From positions 42,399,501-42,463,500 of the forward strand of contig NC_134368.1 of assembly GCF_035582795.1 (NCBI RefSeq): 64,000 bases of DNA, written 5' to 3'. A program made the position numbers and the translations under genes. The stretch's first letter is position 1. Each line of letters starts with the position of its first letter. Below the pieces are notes generated by a model that was not told the DNA's origin, did not search any database, and saw nothing but the letters and a program-made list of their open reading frames with translations. This DNA comes from Mycteria americana. Taxonomy: Eukaryota; Chordata; Aves; Ciconiiformes; Ciconiidae. Of this stretch, positions 46,601 through 57,800 are shown in pieces.

Positions 46601-49600
46601 TATCAGATCTTAGCTGTCAACAAGTATGATAAGCTCTTAGCTTTTACTAGCGTAAACATGGATTTTCACTGTTCTGTCCTATTCAACTGCCCTGCAAATC
46701 CAGCCTCTCAGGACAAAAGAACGTTACTAGTGCTCCTAGCAGCAGTCTTCAGCAGAATTTTTCCTTTTCGATTTGCAATATGCTCCTCATTGTGATCTAT
46801 CATGCAGAATATTCACCAAGGAAAAGACATTAATCTCGTTATTCTCCCCAAATTTTCCAAATGAGTTTCACGGTGACCAAACTTGGAGCACTTCCATCTT
46901 TTTAAGTCAAATCCTATGAGATAGAAAAACAAGTGGTGGTGGGGAGAGAAATGCTAACTCTGTCCTCCTCTTTGAGGCAGAAGCGGCAGCACGCCGCAGC
47001 CAGGGGACCAGGGTTTGGAAGAAGGCTGCCGAGTGCCGCCCTCGGCACCCCGGTCCTCCCGTACCCTCCGCCTCTGCGGGCGGTGCTGGAGGATGCCTGC
47101 CCTCACCTGCCTTCCTCGTGTAAAAGAGCAACACACCTCTGATGGAAGCACACAAGCATTTCCACCTTCTGTCTAGTATCCTGGCCCAAATATAGTCTTG
47201 AAGCTGAGTTACAGCCTTTAAAACACACCAAAAAAAAACTCTTCAAGAAAATTCTGGTAGTATGACAGGTTAACAAATAGTTTTTAGGATTAAGCAGTTA
47301 TTTTATGGGATTAAAGACTTTAAACAAGCACATGGTTTCCTAAACACACATACCCCCCCAACCACACAAGCTAAGAGTGCGGTAGCACACAGCAACAACA
47401 GCATTTCAACAGCTGGAAGAAATGAAGCCCCTGGGGATCTCCCTCTTCTGTCACCTCTCGCAGATCCCACGCCCGCAGCGCAGGCATTTCCACCGCTGAC
47501 TCCTAGCAAGCCTCCGGGCTTGCGGCAGACAGGCTCAAGCCCTGGCCTCGGTTCGCTAGAGGCAATCCTCCAAAGTGCCTCAGAGGAAACAAAGACGACC
47601 ATATTGCAAGACCAAAGATGAGAAAGTTATAAAACTCTTGAGATCACAGGGGCTTTAAATCCCTGTTAAATCAAAACACTTGCTGCTACTTTTCCTCTAC
47701 CAAAAATCACGTTTTCCTTTAGTTACTTTGTTTAATCAGGCTCCTTATTCAGCGAGAACGGAACATTTTTATAACAGTCCCTCAGATCGCTGCAGAAGAC
47801 AAGACTTGTCTTATATTTAATCTATACTAAGCAAAATATTCAGTATGCCTATTGAAATAAACTATCCGGAGATTTATTTGCCTGACTGTTTTTCCTCCTC
47901 CTTACATAGCTTTTATGCTGGGAGATAATAAAATCATCATACAGCAAATATTGATATAGTTTCATATAGATATATATTGATATAGATATAAAACATATTG
48001 ACTATAGTTTGAAAAGTGAAGTTACTTAAGTTCGTTATTGTGACTTTTTCTTTCTAAGAGCCCAGACACTGAAAATAACAGGAGAACATTACCTGTCCTT
48101 AGATATAGGAGCTATAAGTGGAGCATACCAATTAATTCCCACCTCACAATGGGCATCGAGGTAAACCAAAACCTTCAAAAGAAAAAAAGTAAAGTAATTT
48201 CTATTCCTGTATACGAGATCACGATGATTTAATTAAGCTTATTTACACCGAAATACTTTCATATTATAAACAAAAAAATGAAGCTCAAATGAGTAAAATA
48301 ATATCTTTTTTAAAACAGTATCAATAATACAATACTACGTTTCTACACATCTATTTGCACACAGAACCACCACCACCTCTCCCCCCAAAAAAGAAAAAAG
48401 ACGACAGACTTGCGTGTGAACTGGCGCCTACCTGTCCAAGTTTAGCCTTCTGGGCTCCAATGCTCCTCGCTTGGATTAAACCTTCTCTCCTCTCATTTCG
48501 AAATACCTTTACAAGGCCGTTCCACTGCTTAATATACTCGTCCAGCCTCTCTTTTAAGTGTGCTATCAAATAACAAAGAAAAAAAATTATCTTGGTGAGG
48601 TGTAATAATTAGCAGTTTTGTACTGTTAATACAACCCAAATCCAACTCTACTTAAAAACATCTACAGACGTTTAGGATCAAGAGAATCTTTAATTCAACT
48701 GCTTGTACTACCGCTCACAAGCGCTAAACCTGAAGAGTTCAGGACTTGGAGCTCTCCGACTTCGTGGCACAGGTTTGTCTCTGGCACGTCTGAAGAAAAA
48801 GCAGCTGAAGTGGTCGGCCACACCACCGGGGAGCTGGGTGGACAATTCCCAGCCACTTCAGTGTATCACGTAGTGGCTTTCAGGTCTTCGCCTGTATTTC
48901 AAGCAGGCAGAGGAGTTTCTACGCTTCAGCACATGGTCTTTCCTCATCAGATAATGTCACACGTACAGTTGAAAGCACCACTTTTCAGTTAAAACATTTA
49001 CCTTAATTCACTTTCTGTCTCACAAAATTCTCTGTCAGTCTATTAAATCTGGAAACCTGAGACAGAAACCCACCATACTCAAATTATTGCCCTCCCTCAT
49101 CTAGATCTGTTCCCTCTTAGGGCTGGGGTGGTCTTATGTTAATCTTCTAATGCGATTAATAATAAGAATTGGAGGGCCAGAATTGCAGTGAACGAGCTGT
49201 GGCTCATCATACTGATGAGACAGGAAACCTTTAGCCAAAGGGACCTGGTCAGTAAAGGGACGAGTAACCGCCTAAGAATCAAGATGGGCTACGCTTAAAT
49301 GGTTACAGATTTGTATTTGCACACTGGTCTTTGCCAAACTAGTCTGGAAACCACATTCCTACCACACAGTTTGAAAAAAAGATCTTAGTATTGCGTAATA
49401 TTTTTGCACAGATGATTCTGTTGAGAAGACTCACAAAGGCAGAAGGGCTGGCAGTCAGGCACTTGCCATTTGAGGCGACGCTGATTTAACCACTGGCGTT
49501 CATTTAAAACCTATTTTTGTACTGAAAGGCTTGAAAGAATTGCCTACAGCTTCACTTGCTCTCAGCTGGGAACCAAAATAAGCCACCTAAGCTGAGGCAT

Positions 49601-52600
49601 CCACGCAGCTCCGAGGGGCAGCCACATGCCATGCCTGCGCTGATCTAACAGGAGAGGGGACATGCAGAGGTGGAAGGAGAAGGATATCCCTTTCAGCAGC
49701 AACAAGCCATCAGGTTGCTTCAGCAGCAACATTTTCCGCACCCCGAACGAAAATGATTGAAGTCTGGAGCTTGCTGCAACTTACGTTTCAGTATTTTTTA
49801 TATTCTTGCCAAAAGTATTACAAAAATTCTAGCTTAAACAAAAGCTACATATAAATAATTGAAATGGAAATGGCGTTTTTTCCATGGAAGTGGAAAGTGA
49901 AGTGAAGTTTGGAAGTGAAGTGAAGTTTGGAAATGGAAGTGAAGTTTCCAAACTTGGAAAGTCAGCAATTCTACCAAAGAACAGTCTTCTGAAACCACTA
50001 TCTTTTAGCCCTCCTCTTTACCTTCATAAAAGAGTAGGTTTTCTCAACTAAAAGTTTTACATATCCTCTTCTCCCTTCCCACACGCAGTTACAATTTCTT
50101 TAGTAAATCCTTGTGTGTTAGGAAAACTTCAAGGATACATAAGTATCAAACTAGAGGAAGAACAATTTTATCATGTATGCTGTATAGAATAAGATGCCAT
50201 GTAATACATACAGAATATATGACATGATAGCTGTGGTATAATTTTTCATAGGATAAATTCAACAGAGTTATGAGGTCATACTGAAGTGGTACTAAGAAAA
50301 TCTTTATACCACACCACTATTTATTCTGCAAATTCCAAGTACATGTTACAGAAAGACTGTCAGGAATGCTTTAAAGATTTAAATCCTGAAGTTATTTCCA
50401 GCTCTCCTGCCTATGAAGCCAAATGTTTTAGTTATCAAATGTTCAACCATGTAAGGCTCACAGGGAGCTGTAAAACCCTGTCATACTGATTGTGTAAAGC
50501 TTTTCTACAGTACAAGTCGCAGGACTTTGCAGTCCATTATCTGAAACCGTGCCAGGGTTAGCAGCAAGTGCTATTTCCCACAGGAAAACTGAATCTCCCC
50601 CCCTTCCCATACTATAAAGACTGCACGACAGTAGTGTATAAAATCCTGATACTTTTACAGTTAGAAATACCGTTTGGCAGCGTTAAATTTTGTTCACCTC
50701 GAACGTGTATTTACGATATCTGTCAACAGCCTTACAGAATTCTGGTTTTTGTTCAAAAATGTATATTTTACCCTTCACAAATATTATAACCACCAATCTG
50801 GTCTTCCCTTCTTTGGCTTCTTCTCTCATGTCTCAGTGCATGATTAAAGCATGAATCAATGTTTTTGAAACACACATCCTTTCTCCAAAAGACCTTAGGC
50901 ATTGCAGATTATGGGCGGGAAGGAAGAAAGCTGGTATTTTTTTTTCCCCTCGACTCATGGATGTCAGTCTGAGAACCAGAAAAATGGTATCACAAGTCCT
51001 CCCTAAAGCAGCTGCCTCCGAGTCCCCTGTACTGTAATACTACTAACGTGGGGCTCTCAGCTCTAACACAAGCACTGATTAATGCTTCAGTTTCCCCACT
51101 GCAAGCACAGTTAAACGAGTTAATATTGTTACCTGCCTATGCTCATTACTTCCCCTATGGTTATCGTATGGGATGCTCCATCAGTGGGAAATACAGATAG
51201 CGATAAAGAAAAAATAAGTAAACACAAAAGGTAGACAAAGCCTTTAAACGCTACTAGGAACACTGGTATTTACCTCGCAGCCACTACAGGTGCATGGGCT
51301 ACAAAAGCGAGCTGCACCAGCTGAGATATTGACCTCTATGCTTCAGAAAGAAATAAAGCTGATACCTAAATACATAACAAATAGTCGCTGAAGACCTATA
51401 TACACAATGGTACTTGTAGGGAGCTTCAGAAAATCTGGTGTTATGAATTCTCGTTGCCTTTCCACAACAGCTGTATCCTCCAAACAGCTAGCACTCACAG
51501 AAAAATAAACTATTTCTACCAAGAAACACAAGAAAAACTGAGCACACCCCCCCCCCCCCCCATGCAGCAGCATGGCCACACTGACACTGCAGTACAAGCT
51601 GCTGCAATACTTCTTGGACTCTAACACGCATTAATACAGAAAGTCTCCACTGAAAATATCAGAACTAGCATCATTCAATTAGCTTGGCATCATCTTCTTG
51701 TTACAGTTCCCTTTGTATTTTGACAAAGGAAAAAATGCCTGAGCAGAATTCAGCACATCTCTCTGCGCAGTTCTCCACAGTCAAACCCTGCTGTTTGCAG
51801 AAGAGATTAAGGAAGGAAGGGAGAGTATCGTTCAGCAAAAAGACTGCTCCCAACTGACTTTATACAAAGAATTATAATGAAAAGAACATTTTCCAAGCAT
51901 TGCAACTGTTCCTCCCTGTAAGGCATAACATATATAAGCTTCTATGCAGCTGTAACTCCCTTCTGATGCAAAAGGATTTCTCGTAAAGAAGGACAGGCAG
52001 GGCTCTTTACGAGCCAGCATTTAGAAGTGTTTGCAGCCACTGCGCTCCATTTTAATTTTCTATTGCTGGAGAAGGTGGCGGCTAAGAAATAAGGACAGCC
52101 ACATTGAGTGCGAGCAAACATCTACCCAGTCCAGCATCTGTGTCCCTCAACATTGGTCTCAAAGAGCGTAAGACACTCCACTCTTTGCTGGCTGGAAAGG
52201 CAGATACGAAGTGTGCAGTCTGAAAGCAGGTGGGGAAGGAGAAAATCCTGTATCTGTGCTGTCAGCAGTGCTTTTCTTCTGGCTGGAAGAGCAAAAAGCC
52301 ACCAGCAGCTCTGCTATGATTAAGAGTGCGTGTGTTTTGCAGCTCTCCTAACAACTGGAGATCTCTTCAGGCGGCTTGGCACTCTCTGCAGCCTGTACTA
52401 GTTCATGCTTCTCTCTGGGGAGAAAGAAGTGGTGCCATTTTTCTTGGCCACTTTTCATCTAGAATGCAATTTGAATTATTGAAATTAAGTTAATTATGTT
52501 TACCAAGTAATAGCCTAAAGCAGTCTGAAGAATTATTATAGTGAAACAGTACAGTTGCAGCAAGGTGTTCAGAGCCATTCCAGTCCATGCTTGTTTTACA

Positions 52601-54800
52601 GTCACTCATACATGAGAAAATTGCATCTTGAGCTTGCTTTACTGAATTTTCTGATTCAAGAAAGTTATTCAGGAAAATGAAGTGTGGGAAATACAGAGAC
52701 AAGGGTCTGCTGGATGTTAGATCCAGGCTAGCTGTATCTGCTAACCATTCATATACGAGCAGAGAGCACAAGTAAAGTTCTGTATTTCAAAACAAATTTC
52801 TTGAAAAATACTGCCTTTATTTAACAATCGTCACGTATTGGAATACCGTAGTACAAGTTGTTATGCCAGACTAATTCATTCCATGAATCACATATACATA
52901 GCACAGAGTCAGCTACAACTCATGTGAAACCCAAGTACCGAGGTCCAATCATTAGTAAAAAAATCTGGTAGTTTTTCTAGAGACCATCAGTGTCATAGTT
53001 ATTTTACACAGCTAACTCGGTCCTTGAATAGCTCTGAGGGAAAGCTGTGATCCTAGCTGAAAAGGAAAAACACAGCACATGTCTGCAGACTGAATTATTA
53101 AAATTATATCCCTTAGGAGAGAAGATATTTTTGTTTTATAGCGTGTGTGTATATCTAAGCCAAATTCGCAAAAGCTGTAAAAGGATACAGGAGACTATAA
53201 TGTAGTGTTCAGTATCTTTATTAGACTAAGCCAGATGTAGTCAAGTTTACAATACAGGTAACTTTACCTCTCCTGTAAAAACAAACAGAAAATAATACCT
53301 ACCTACCTACAGGTTTGATGTAAAAATTAACATATGGTAATTACTTTTAATAGTGATTTATACTCAAAAAAGGCAACCCTGACTATGTGATGAGTTCGGT
53401 TTTAAAATTTATAGTGGGTATACCTGCAGAAAACAACTCCTCCTGTGATGCTGGAACTGGGAGAAGCCCAGATCACTTGATAAAATGGAGAGTTTCAGAA
53501 CAAGAGTCATCTGCTTTCCATGCCACTACCCAGTTCAGCTATTACAAAAACAAAGAGGAGGGTAAAGGGAACGTATCCTATGCTGCTGAGCAGTTCAAAC
53601 TTGCGCAGGCTCCTAAAAGCCATCATAGTCGTCATCTGGGAGAGACTGTCACCCCACACACTCAAAGCTATGTTTTTATTTATGCATCTACTCTTTTTCT
53701 CTGCCAACTTCTACTCAAGAACTATGCTGCAATAAAATCTTGCAGAGCATGCAGTTTTGGTGCACTGTTTTCATATTTGTTTAAAGTTTAAAACCAGACT
53801 GATTTCCTCTATATAAATCATCTTATATCTCTAGCATACCACTTTCAGTTCTCCTCTGTATTCAGCCTCTATTTGCATTAACGCTGAAGATACTACCATT
53901 AAAAGAAAAAAGTCAGTGTATGTTTATATTTATAAGAATCACACGTAAGTACATACATCATGACTAAAAACCAAGACCACAATGTATATTACAAAGAAGA
54001 GGAATATCTCTGGACTTCTGAAAACATTGATATGCAGGACTCAAAGAAAGGGCAGAAATTAAAATGCACTTAAATTCTTAAAAGCCTCTCCCCCCGATAA
54101 GAAACAATAACCACCTCAACATGATGTTCAATAAAAAAAAAGATGTTAAAAATTAAAAAGACAGTGAAAATTAATCAGAATAATTCAATAGCCTTAGATA
54201 CATTTTTATTATAGTATTAAAAACCAAAGGAATCTGGATTCCTATGTAGAATAAAGAAAGAAATTATTCCTAACAGGCTTAACTCAAACTCCTTCAATAG
54301 TCTTAAAACTACTTGTTTTCATGAGGGCTAAGAGAGGTACTAGTTATGCTAGCTTTCTACTATATACAACTCCGTAACTGTGGAAGAGACCCCACCACAA
54401 ATCCTGTATTTCAAACAGCTGAATACACGTAAAGGATTGCCACCTTTATGAAACCGGTTCATTAGAAAAGAGCTTTTCCCTTCACTGAAAACTGAAAGGA
54501 CTGTGCAGAAGCAACTTACTTTTCTTGCAGAGTCAACTTAATCCACGGCAGAGTAATAAATAAAAAGAAAACCATCTTTAAAACAAATGAAACTTCCTTT
54601 TCTACAAGTAGTGTGCTAATATTCCAAGTATACCTTTGTTGCTAAAATCATCAATCAGCACAATTTCTGCCAAGTATTTCCTTGGTGTTCTCTTAATGAC
54701 ACTGTGGACTGTCCTCATGAGTGTGGACCATCCTTCATTATGGAAGACAATGACAACGCTGGAGGTGAGCAGGTTATCATCATAATGCCAGTATTTGCAT
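31510..54800 (-). CDS. GALNT7: GALNT7, exons 3-12 (5' end outside window)
   Basis: Polypeptide N-acetylgalactosaminyltransferase 7 is a type II Golgi enzyme that adds GalNAc from UDP-GalNAc to Ser/Thr. In mammals it prefers peptides already carrying GalNAc. Ten exon positions encode about 461 C-terminal residues nearly identical to vertebrate GALNT7: C-K-Y-W-H-Y, the fold A nucleotide-binding part with [11 protein letters not shown], the D-A-H metal-binding motif (exon 5), W-G-G-E-N (exon 7), the C-S-R-V-G-H histidine (exon 8), and a ricin-type lectin domain (exons 10-12). All introns are GT-AG and phases join throughout. Exons are 54634-54800, 48432-48562, 48093-48172, 46044-46226 or 45693-45875, 42513-42630, 40442-40564, 38140-38358, 35851-35949, 34388-34516 and 31510-31647. 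Exons 1-2 (cytoplasmic tail, membrane anchor, stem) were not found up to 64000. Exon numbering assumes the human 12-exon plan. Confidence 0.96.
31648..34387 (-). other. GALNT7: GALNT7 intron 11
   Basis: 2.7 kb. It holds a T-rich tract on the plus strand at about 31690-31730, and a small CpG-rich island at about 32216-32620 that stands out from its AT-rich surroundings and yields long open frames on both strands without family resemblance. The rest shows nothing recognisable. Confidence 0.7.
34388..34516 (-). CDS. GALNT7: GALNT7 exon 11 (lectin beta repeat)
   Basis: 129 bp, 43 codons, phase 0 at both ends: [20 protein letters not shown] at the start and Y-K-D-W-Q-Y-F-K at the end. It carries the second ricin-type repeat (C-L-T and D-W-Q). 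Acceptor ctgttag, donor gtatgc. Confidence 0.97.
35823..35859 (-). repeat. GALNT7: 20-bp tandem duplication carrying a second splice donor
   Basis: The 17-bp string cttcttacctgatttcc occurs at 35823-35839 and again at 35843-35859. On the minus strand each copy reads GGAAATCAGgtaagaag, so the exon 10 donor has an exact second copy 20 bp downstream. The inner site gives the conserved junction; the outer one would add 20 nt. Confidence 0.9.
35851..35949 (-). CDS. GALNT7: GALNT7 exon 10 (lectin alpha repeat)
   Basis: 99 bp, 33 codons, phase 0 at both ends: [14 protein letters not shown], then [10 protein letters not shown]. It is the first ricin-type repeat, with C-I-D where the beta and gamma repeats have C-L-T and C-L-D. 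The Q-x-W position is spread across the next junction as Q-L-F, as I recall for mammalian GALNT7. The donor is duplicated 20 bp further into the intron. Confidence 0.96.
38140..38358 (-). CDS. GALNT7: GALNT7 exon 9 (end of catalytic domain and linker)
   Basis: 219 bp, 73 codons, phase 0 at both ends: [18 protein letters not shown], a central N-C-K-S-F-K-W-F-M, and ending K-N-V-D-W-G-E. It closes the catalytic domain and leads into the lectin domain. Acceptor cttcacag, donor gtaagt. Confidence 0.97.
40036..40077. repeat. 23-bp tandem duplication
   Basis: cctaggatcataccctatc occurs at 40036-40054 and again at 40059-40077, exact over 19 bp. It lies inside GALNT7 intron 8 and has no evident function. 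Confidence 0.85.
40442..40564 (-). CDS. GALNT7: GALNT7 exon 8 (C-S-R-V-G-H)
   Basis: 123 bp, 41 codons, phase 0 at both ends: [21 protein letters not shown], then the P-P-P loop. The His of V-G-H is the third Mn-binding residue in GalNAc-transferases. Acceptor cttgtag, donor gtactg. Confidence 0.97.
42513..42630 (-). CDS. GALNT7: GALNT7 exon 7 (W-G-G-E-N motif)
   Basis: 118 bp. The first base completes an Arg codon split with exon 6, then [20 protein letters not shown] and [21 protein letters not shown] is the Gal/GalNAc-transferase motif that shapes the active site. Acceptor ctttcag, donor gtaaca. Confidence 0.97.
42631..45692 (-). other. GALNT7: GALNT7 intron 6
   Basis: 3.1 kb between exon 6b and exon 7. 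It has a poly-T tract at about 42835-42853 and a GC-richer patch at about 43780-44120. No further copy of exon 6 or other coding exon was recognised. Confidence 0.65.
45693..45875 (-). CDS. GALNT7: GALNT7 exon 6b (alternative version, downstream)
   Basis: 183 bp starting [18 protein letters not shown], then [24 protein letters not shown] and K-T-K-T-E-P-Y-R. It matches the version I recall as canonical in human GALNT7. Acceptor ccctgcag, donor gtaatc. It enters with one base of a split Arg codon and leaves with two bases of another, exactly as exon 6a does. It lies in the catalytic domain between the D-A-H motif and W-G-G-E-N. Confidence 0.95.
45876..46043 (-). other. GALNT7: short GC-rich intron between exons 6a and 6b
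   Basis: 168 bp separating the two alternative exons. Its half next to exon 6b is unusually CpG-rich for this gene (ccgcgtggcacgcgtgcacc region), and there is a gggggga-type purine run near 45967. It is long enough for normal splicing of 6a to 6b, so exclusion of double inclusion, if it occurs, must use another mechanism. Confidence 0.8.
46044..46226 (-). CDS. GALNT7: GALNT7 exon 6a (alternative version, upstream)
   Basis: 183 bp starting [18 protein letters not shown], then [24 protein letters not shown] and K-H-K-T-E-P-Y-R. It has intact splice sites (acceptor gtttcag, donor gtaaag), no stop and the same length and phase as exon 6b. By my alignment it differs at 13 of 61 residues, concentrated at Y/V, D/T, S/K, E/V and Q/G near the start and in the basic segment near the end, while the R-G-A-W-D-W-S core is kept. 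That pattern is selection on a coding exon, not decay. Confidence 0.93.
46227..48092 (-). other. GALNT7: GALNT7 intron 5
   Basis: 1.9 kb upstream of exon 6a. GC-richer patches occur at about 46960-47110 and 47380-47570, and a low-complexity atatagata run at about 47953-47990. I looked for a third exon 6 copy and saw none. Confidence 0.65.
48093..48172 (-). CDS. GALNT7: GALNT7 exon 5 (D-x-H motif)
   Basis: 80 bp, 26 codons plus two bases: [19 protein letters not shown] then I-A-P-I-S-K-D. D-A-H is the Mn/UDP-binding D-x-H motif of family GT27. The last two bases (AG) complete Arg with the first A of either exon 6 version. Acceptor ttgaag, donor gtaatg. Confidence 0.97.
48432..48562 (-). CDS. 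GALNT7: GALNT7 exon 4
   Basis: 131 bp. Two bases complete a split codon, then [19 protein letters not shown] through [12 protein letters not shown]. This is part of the nucleotide-binding half of the catalytic domain. The split codon with exon 3 reads GCA (Ala), where I recall Glu in human GALNT7. Acceptor ttgatag, donor gtaggc. Confidence 0.96.
49897..49960. repeat. 18-bp tandem repeat and adjoining hairpin
   Basis: gtgaagtgaagtttggaa is repeated exactly at 49897-49914 and 49915-49932, followed by a partial third copy. A perfect 7-bp inverted repeat, TTTCCAA and TTGGAAA with a 2-bp spacer, follows at 49945-49960. Confidence 0.85.
51547..51561. repeat. poly-C tract (15 bp)
   Basis: Fifteen consecutive C within GALNT7 intron 3, hence poly-G in the pre-mRNA. 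It could form a quadruplex in the transcript. Confidence 0.85.
54634..54800 (-). CDS. GALNT7: GALNT7 exon 3 (start of catalytic domain)
   Basis: 167 bp: one base of a split codon, then [20 protein letters not shown] and on to [11 protein letters not shown] plus one base. It opens the catalytic domain (V-V-I-V-F-H-N-E and L-I-D-D-F-S are GalNAc-transferase hallmarks). Acceptor tttacag, donor gtatac. This is the most 5' GALNT7 exon found in the window. Confidence 0.97.
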
Positions 54801-57800
54801 CTGTAAAAAGATTGGATTTTATTAGTTTTCACGTTATGATTTACAGAACTGCTTAACAACATCTTTGTGCAAATGAAATCTTCACTGACGGCTATCCTTC
54901 AGATTGAAGAGAAACAGGACATAAAAGGAAATACAGCTTAAGTGCATCATAGAGGTATGAGGCCCAAATAGCAGCTTGCTTCCAGCCAGTGAGGCTTTTT
55001 TCCTCCTGAGAAAGACAGGATGTAGCTGGTGAATGACTGCTGCCTCAAGAGCTACATGCTTCCTCCTGTGTAGGTGGACGGCATTGCACAGACCCCGCCG
55101 GCAGACATCCCTACCACCACCACCACCACCACCACCACCACCACCACCACGACGCTGCTTGTGCGCCCAGTAGAGAACAGTAGAAGAAAAGCCCCAAACT
55201 GTGGCTGCCAAGACGGGGGTCTTCTTCAAACCAACAGATACCACGATTTAGGATGGACTGTGCATCTGGCTCACCTACTGCATAACACACAATAAGACAG
55301 TGCTGTTTTTTTTCTAAGCCTCTTTAAATCAGATTTACCCAGTAAAAGGACTGTCTATGAAGTGTTTCTGTTTACAGTCCACATGCAGAATCTGCATAAT
55401 TTGCAAAGTTACAAACATTGTTGTGGCAAGGCAATCAAAAGTCATTAATTTCTGCCCTTTCACAATAAAATAGATTTAAACATAGTAAGCAAACTTGCTG
55501 GAAGTACAGCAGCAGCATGTGAAATGCTCATGTCAGCTGTTCTGCATAAAACTATCTCCATTTGCAAAAACTGTCAGAAAAGCATAGTTGCTTGAGGGAA
55601 AAATATAATCCCATGGCAGACAAGATGTGATCTTTATTGTTTATTATTCATGGTTAAACTTCCAGGTATAACAAATGTAGCTAAAAAAAAAAAAAAAGTT
55701 ACCAAACCCATTCAGGGTTCCAGCTTGGCATGCCATGAAAAGCACTTCTGTATCCATTGAAGACGTTTTGCATTTCAATTTCACTGTGGAGCTGAACCCA
55801 GGTCTTTTTTCCGGAGGTATTACAGATGATTTAGAAACAAGCAACATGAGTAATTCAGTCTGCACTTTCGAAATTTATTAATCACATTTATCAACGATGC
55901 GTTTCATTTGCAATTGTAACGTCCCATTTCCTCAACTGCAGCCCTAAATAAGAGCGTTCACAGTCTCCCTAATTACAACCAGTCCAGGTATTTCCTTACC
56001 TGGAAGTTTCCCTACCTGATCACTAGCCCCTTTTCAAACTGTAATAATACAATTCCTATCACCAAACCCAGAGACATACCCCTTTTGACTTCAGTGGGCA
56101 AAAGACTTCCCTTTTTCATCTTTCAGTAAGTAAAGTCTCTACTAGAGAGAACCTGACTTTTCGAAGACAACTACCATGTATTAAGAAATTATTCTTGACA
56201 AATGGAAACTTTTAAACTTAAAAATGCACAAGCTTCCACAGTTGTATTTCTCTATAGACAATAAAAACCTTAAATGCACAGAAACATTCCTGTGTTTGAA
56301 AAGAAACTACCTTAATCATCAGAAATCACCACAGTTTCTGAAACTAAATTATGTTAAATGTGGAAAGAACTCACGTAACAGAGCTATAGGTATTTAAAGA
56401 GCATTTCTTTGATGAAGAAGGATGTATTTCACCTTCTTTGTCAAGGAACAAAGCATTGTTCCTTGACCATTGTCAAGGAACAGCAGCAATATATATTTCC
56501 AACCCACCAGAAAAAAAAGAAAACGGTATAAACATTCTATTCATTTTGGTCCTGTGGGAAGAGAAAATTACAGAATCAAAACAGTCTATAACTAAGACCG
56601 ATCTAATAAGGCATTTTTTTCTCTTAGGCATGCTGTAAGCAACCTCTGAAACAGCATGATGTCTACAAGTACGGTTTACCGACTAAAATCCTCCATCTCA
56701 ATTGTTTTTATGCCTGAAGTACCCACAGCTAAGCTACCAATACACAAGTGCTAGACCGACTGTTTAAAACGCACGGTCGAGGCCACTAATGCCTGCCTGC
56801 CTTCACAGATCCCTCTCACAAGATTTCAGCTGATTACAGATCGCAATACTTCCCTTTGTAGCACAAGCATTTAAGCTGTCAGCAACTTACTTGGCTATCT
56901 GTAGAGATAAAATGGATACGCTTAGCTACCTCGGTGCATTAAGTCGGCTGTGTAAAGAAAGATTTTTCCATCGTGTGTTTAATAACGGATTAATAACAGA
57001 ACTGTTGTTTTACACGTCTGTTCACCTGGATTAACTTTGGTGATGATACAATTACGTTAAAATGGAGGAAAATGGGGTGTTAACACATTCAAAACTGGCA
57101 TGCCAGCTGAACACCATTCAAGAGCTCCATGTAAAAGGTAGTAGAAATTAATAGTACTTTTTGCCTCAAAGGAGGAGGTAGTATCTTGTGCAGGTTGCAC
57201 CGTGCTGCTGACCTGCACCTGCAGAAGTTTAGCTAGGAAACTTTTTTTGCTCTCCAATTAAAAAGAAAGACAGCTACAACATTTCAGACAAAAACATTTC
57301 GGCAGCAGAAACAAAGCAAACTCTGCAAAAAATCCCAAATCTTCTGCTTGTTTTTCTTCTCCCACTTTCTGTACTGTAGGTAAGTCATATTTAGCAACAA
57401 AATGGTGAAGAGCGTAAGAATGAAAGACAGTAAGTGACTTAACATAGTTTTAAAAAGCCAAACCTATTACAAAAGCCTGAATTGAACAACACATCTGTGA
57501 GCCATTTATAAGCATTTTTTGATCTGCATTTAATACATTTTTAAAACAAAACCAGAGGTCTAGACAGGCTTTTTGCTACATATCCAACATAATCTCCTCA
57601 AATCTGTCAGCACGTTTTACTTTTTAAACTTGAAAAATCATGTGTTGCTAAATGTGCCATTTGCAAGCCATAAAAGCACTACGTTTATATCTCTAGTAAG
57701 ATCATACTTTTATTTTTTTCCAGAGGCTTTATTTCACTTATTGGACAGTCCACAGACCGACTCATCAAGCCCATAAGCTCCAACAGACGGCAGGAACTCA

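Larger units (their letters stand above)
48563..54633 (-). other. GALNT7: GALNT7 intron 3
   Basis: 6.1 kb between exons 3 and 4. It contains an 18-bp tandem repeat with a hairpin (49897-49960) and a 15-C run (51547-51561). Near 52080-52150 is a stretch that vaguely resembles a bird repeat. No extra exon was seen. Confidence 0.6.

Noticed and set aside
52080-52200. Possible bird interspersed repeat
   Set aside because: A phrase like catctacccagtccagcatc felt familiar, but I could not define ends, orientation or family, so it is not listed as an element.
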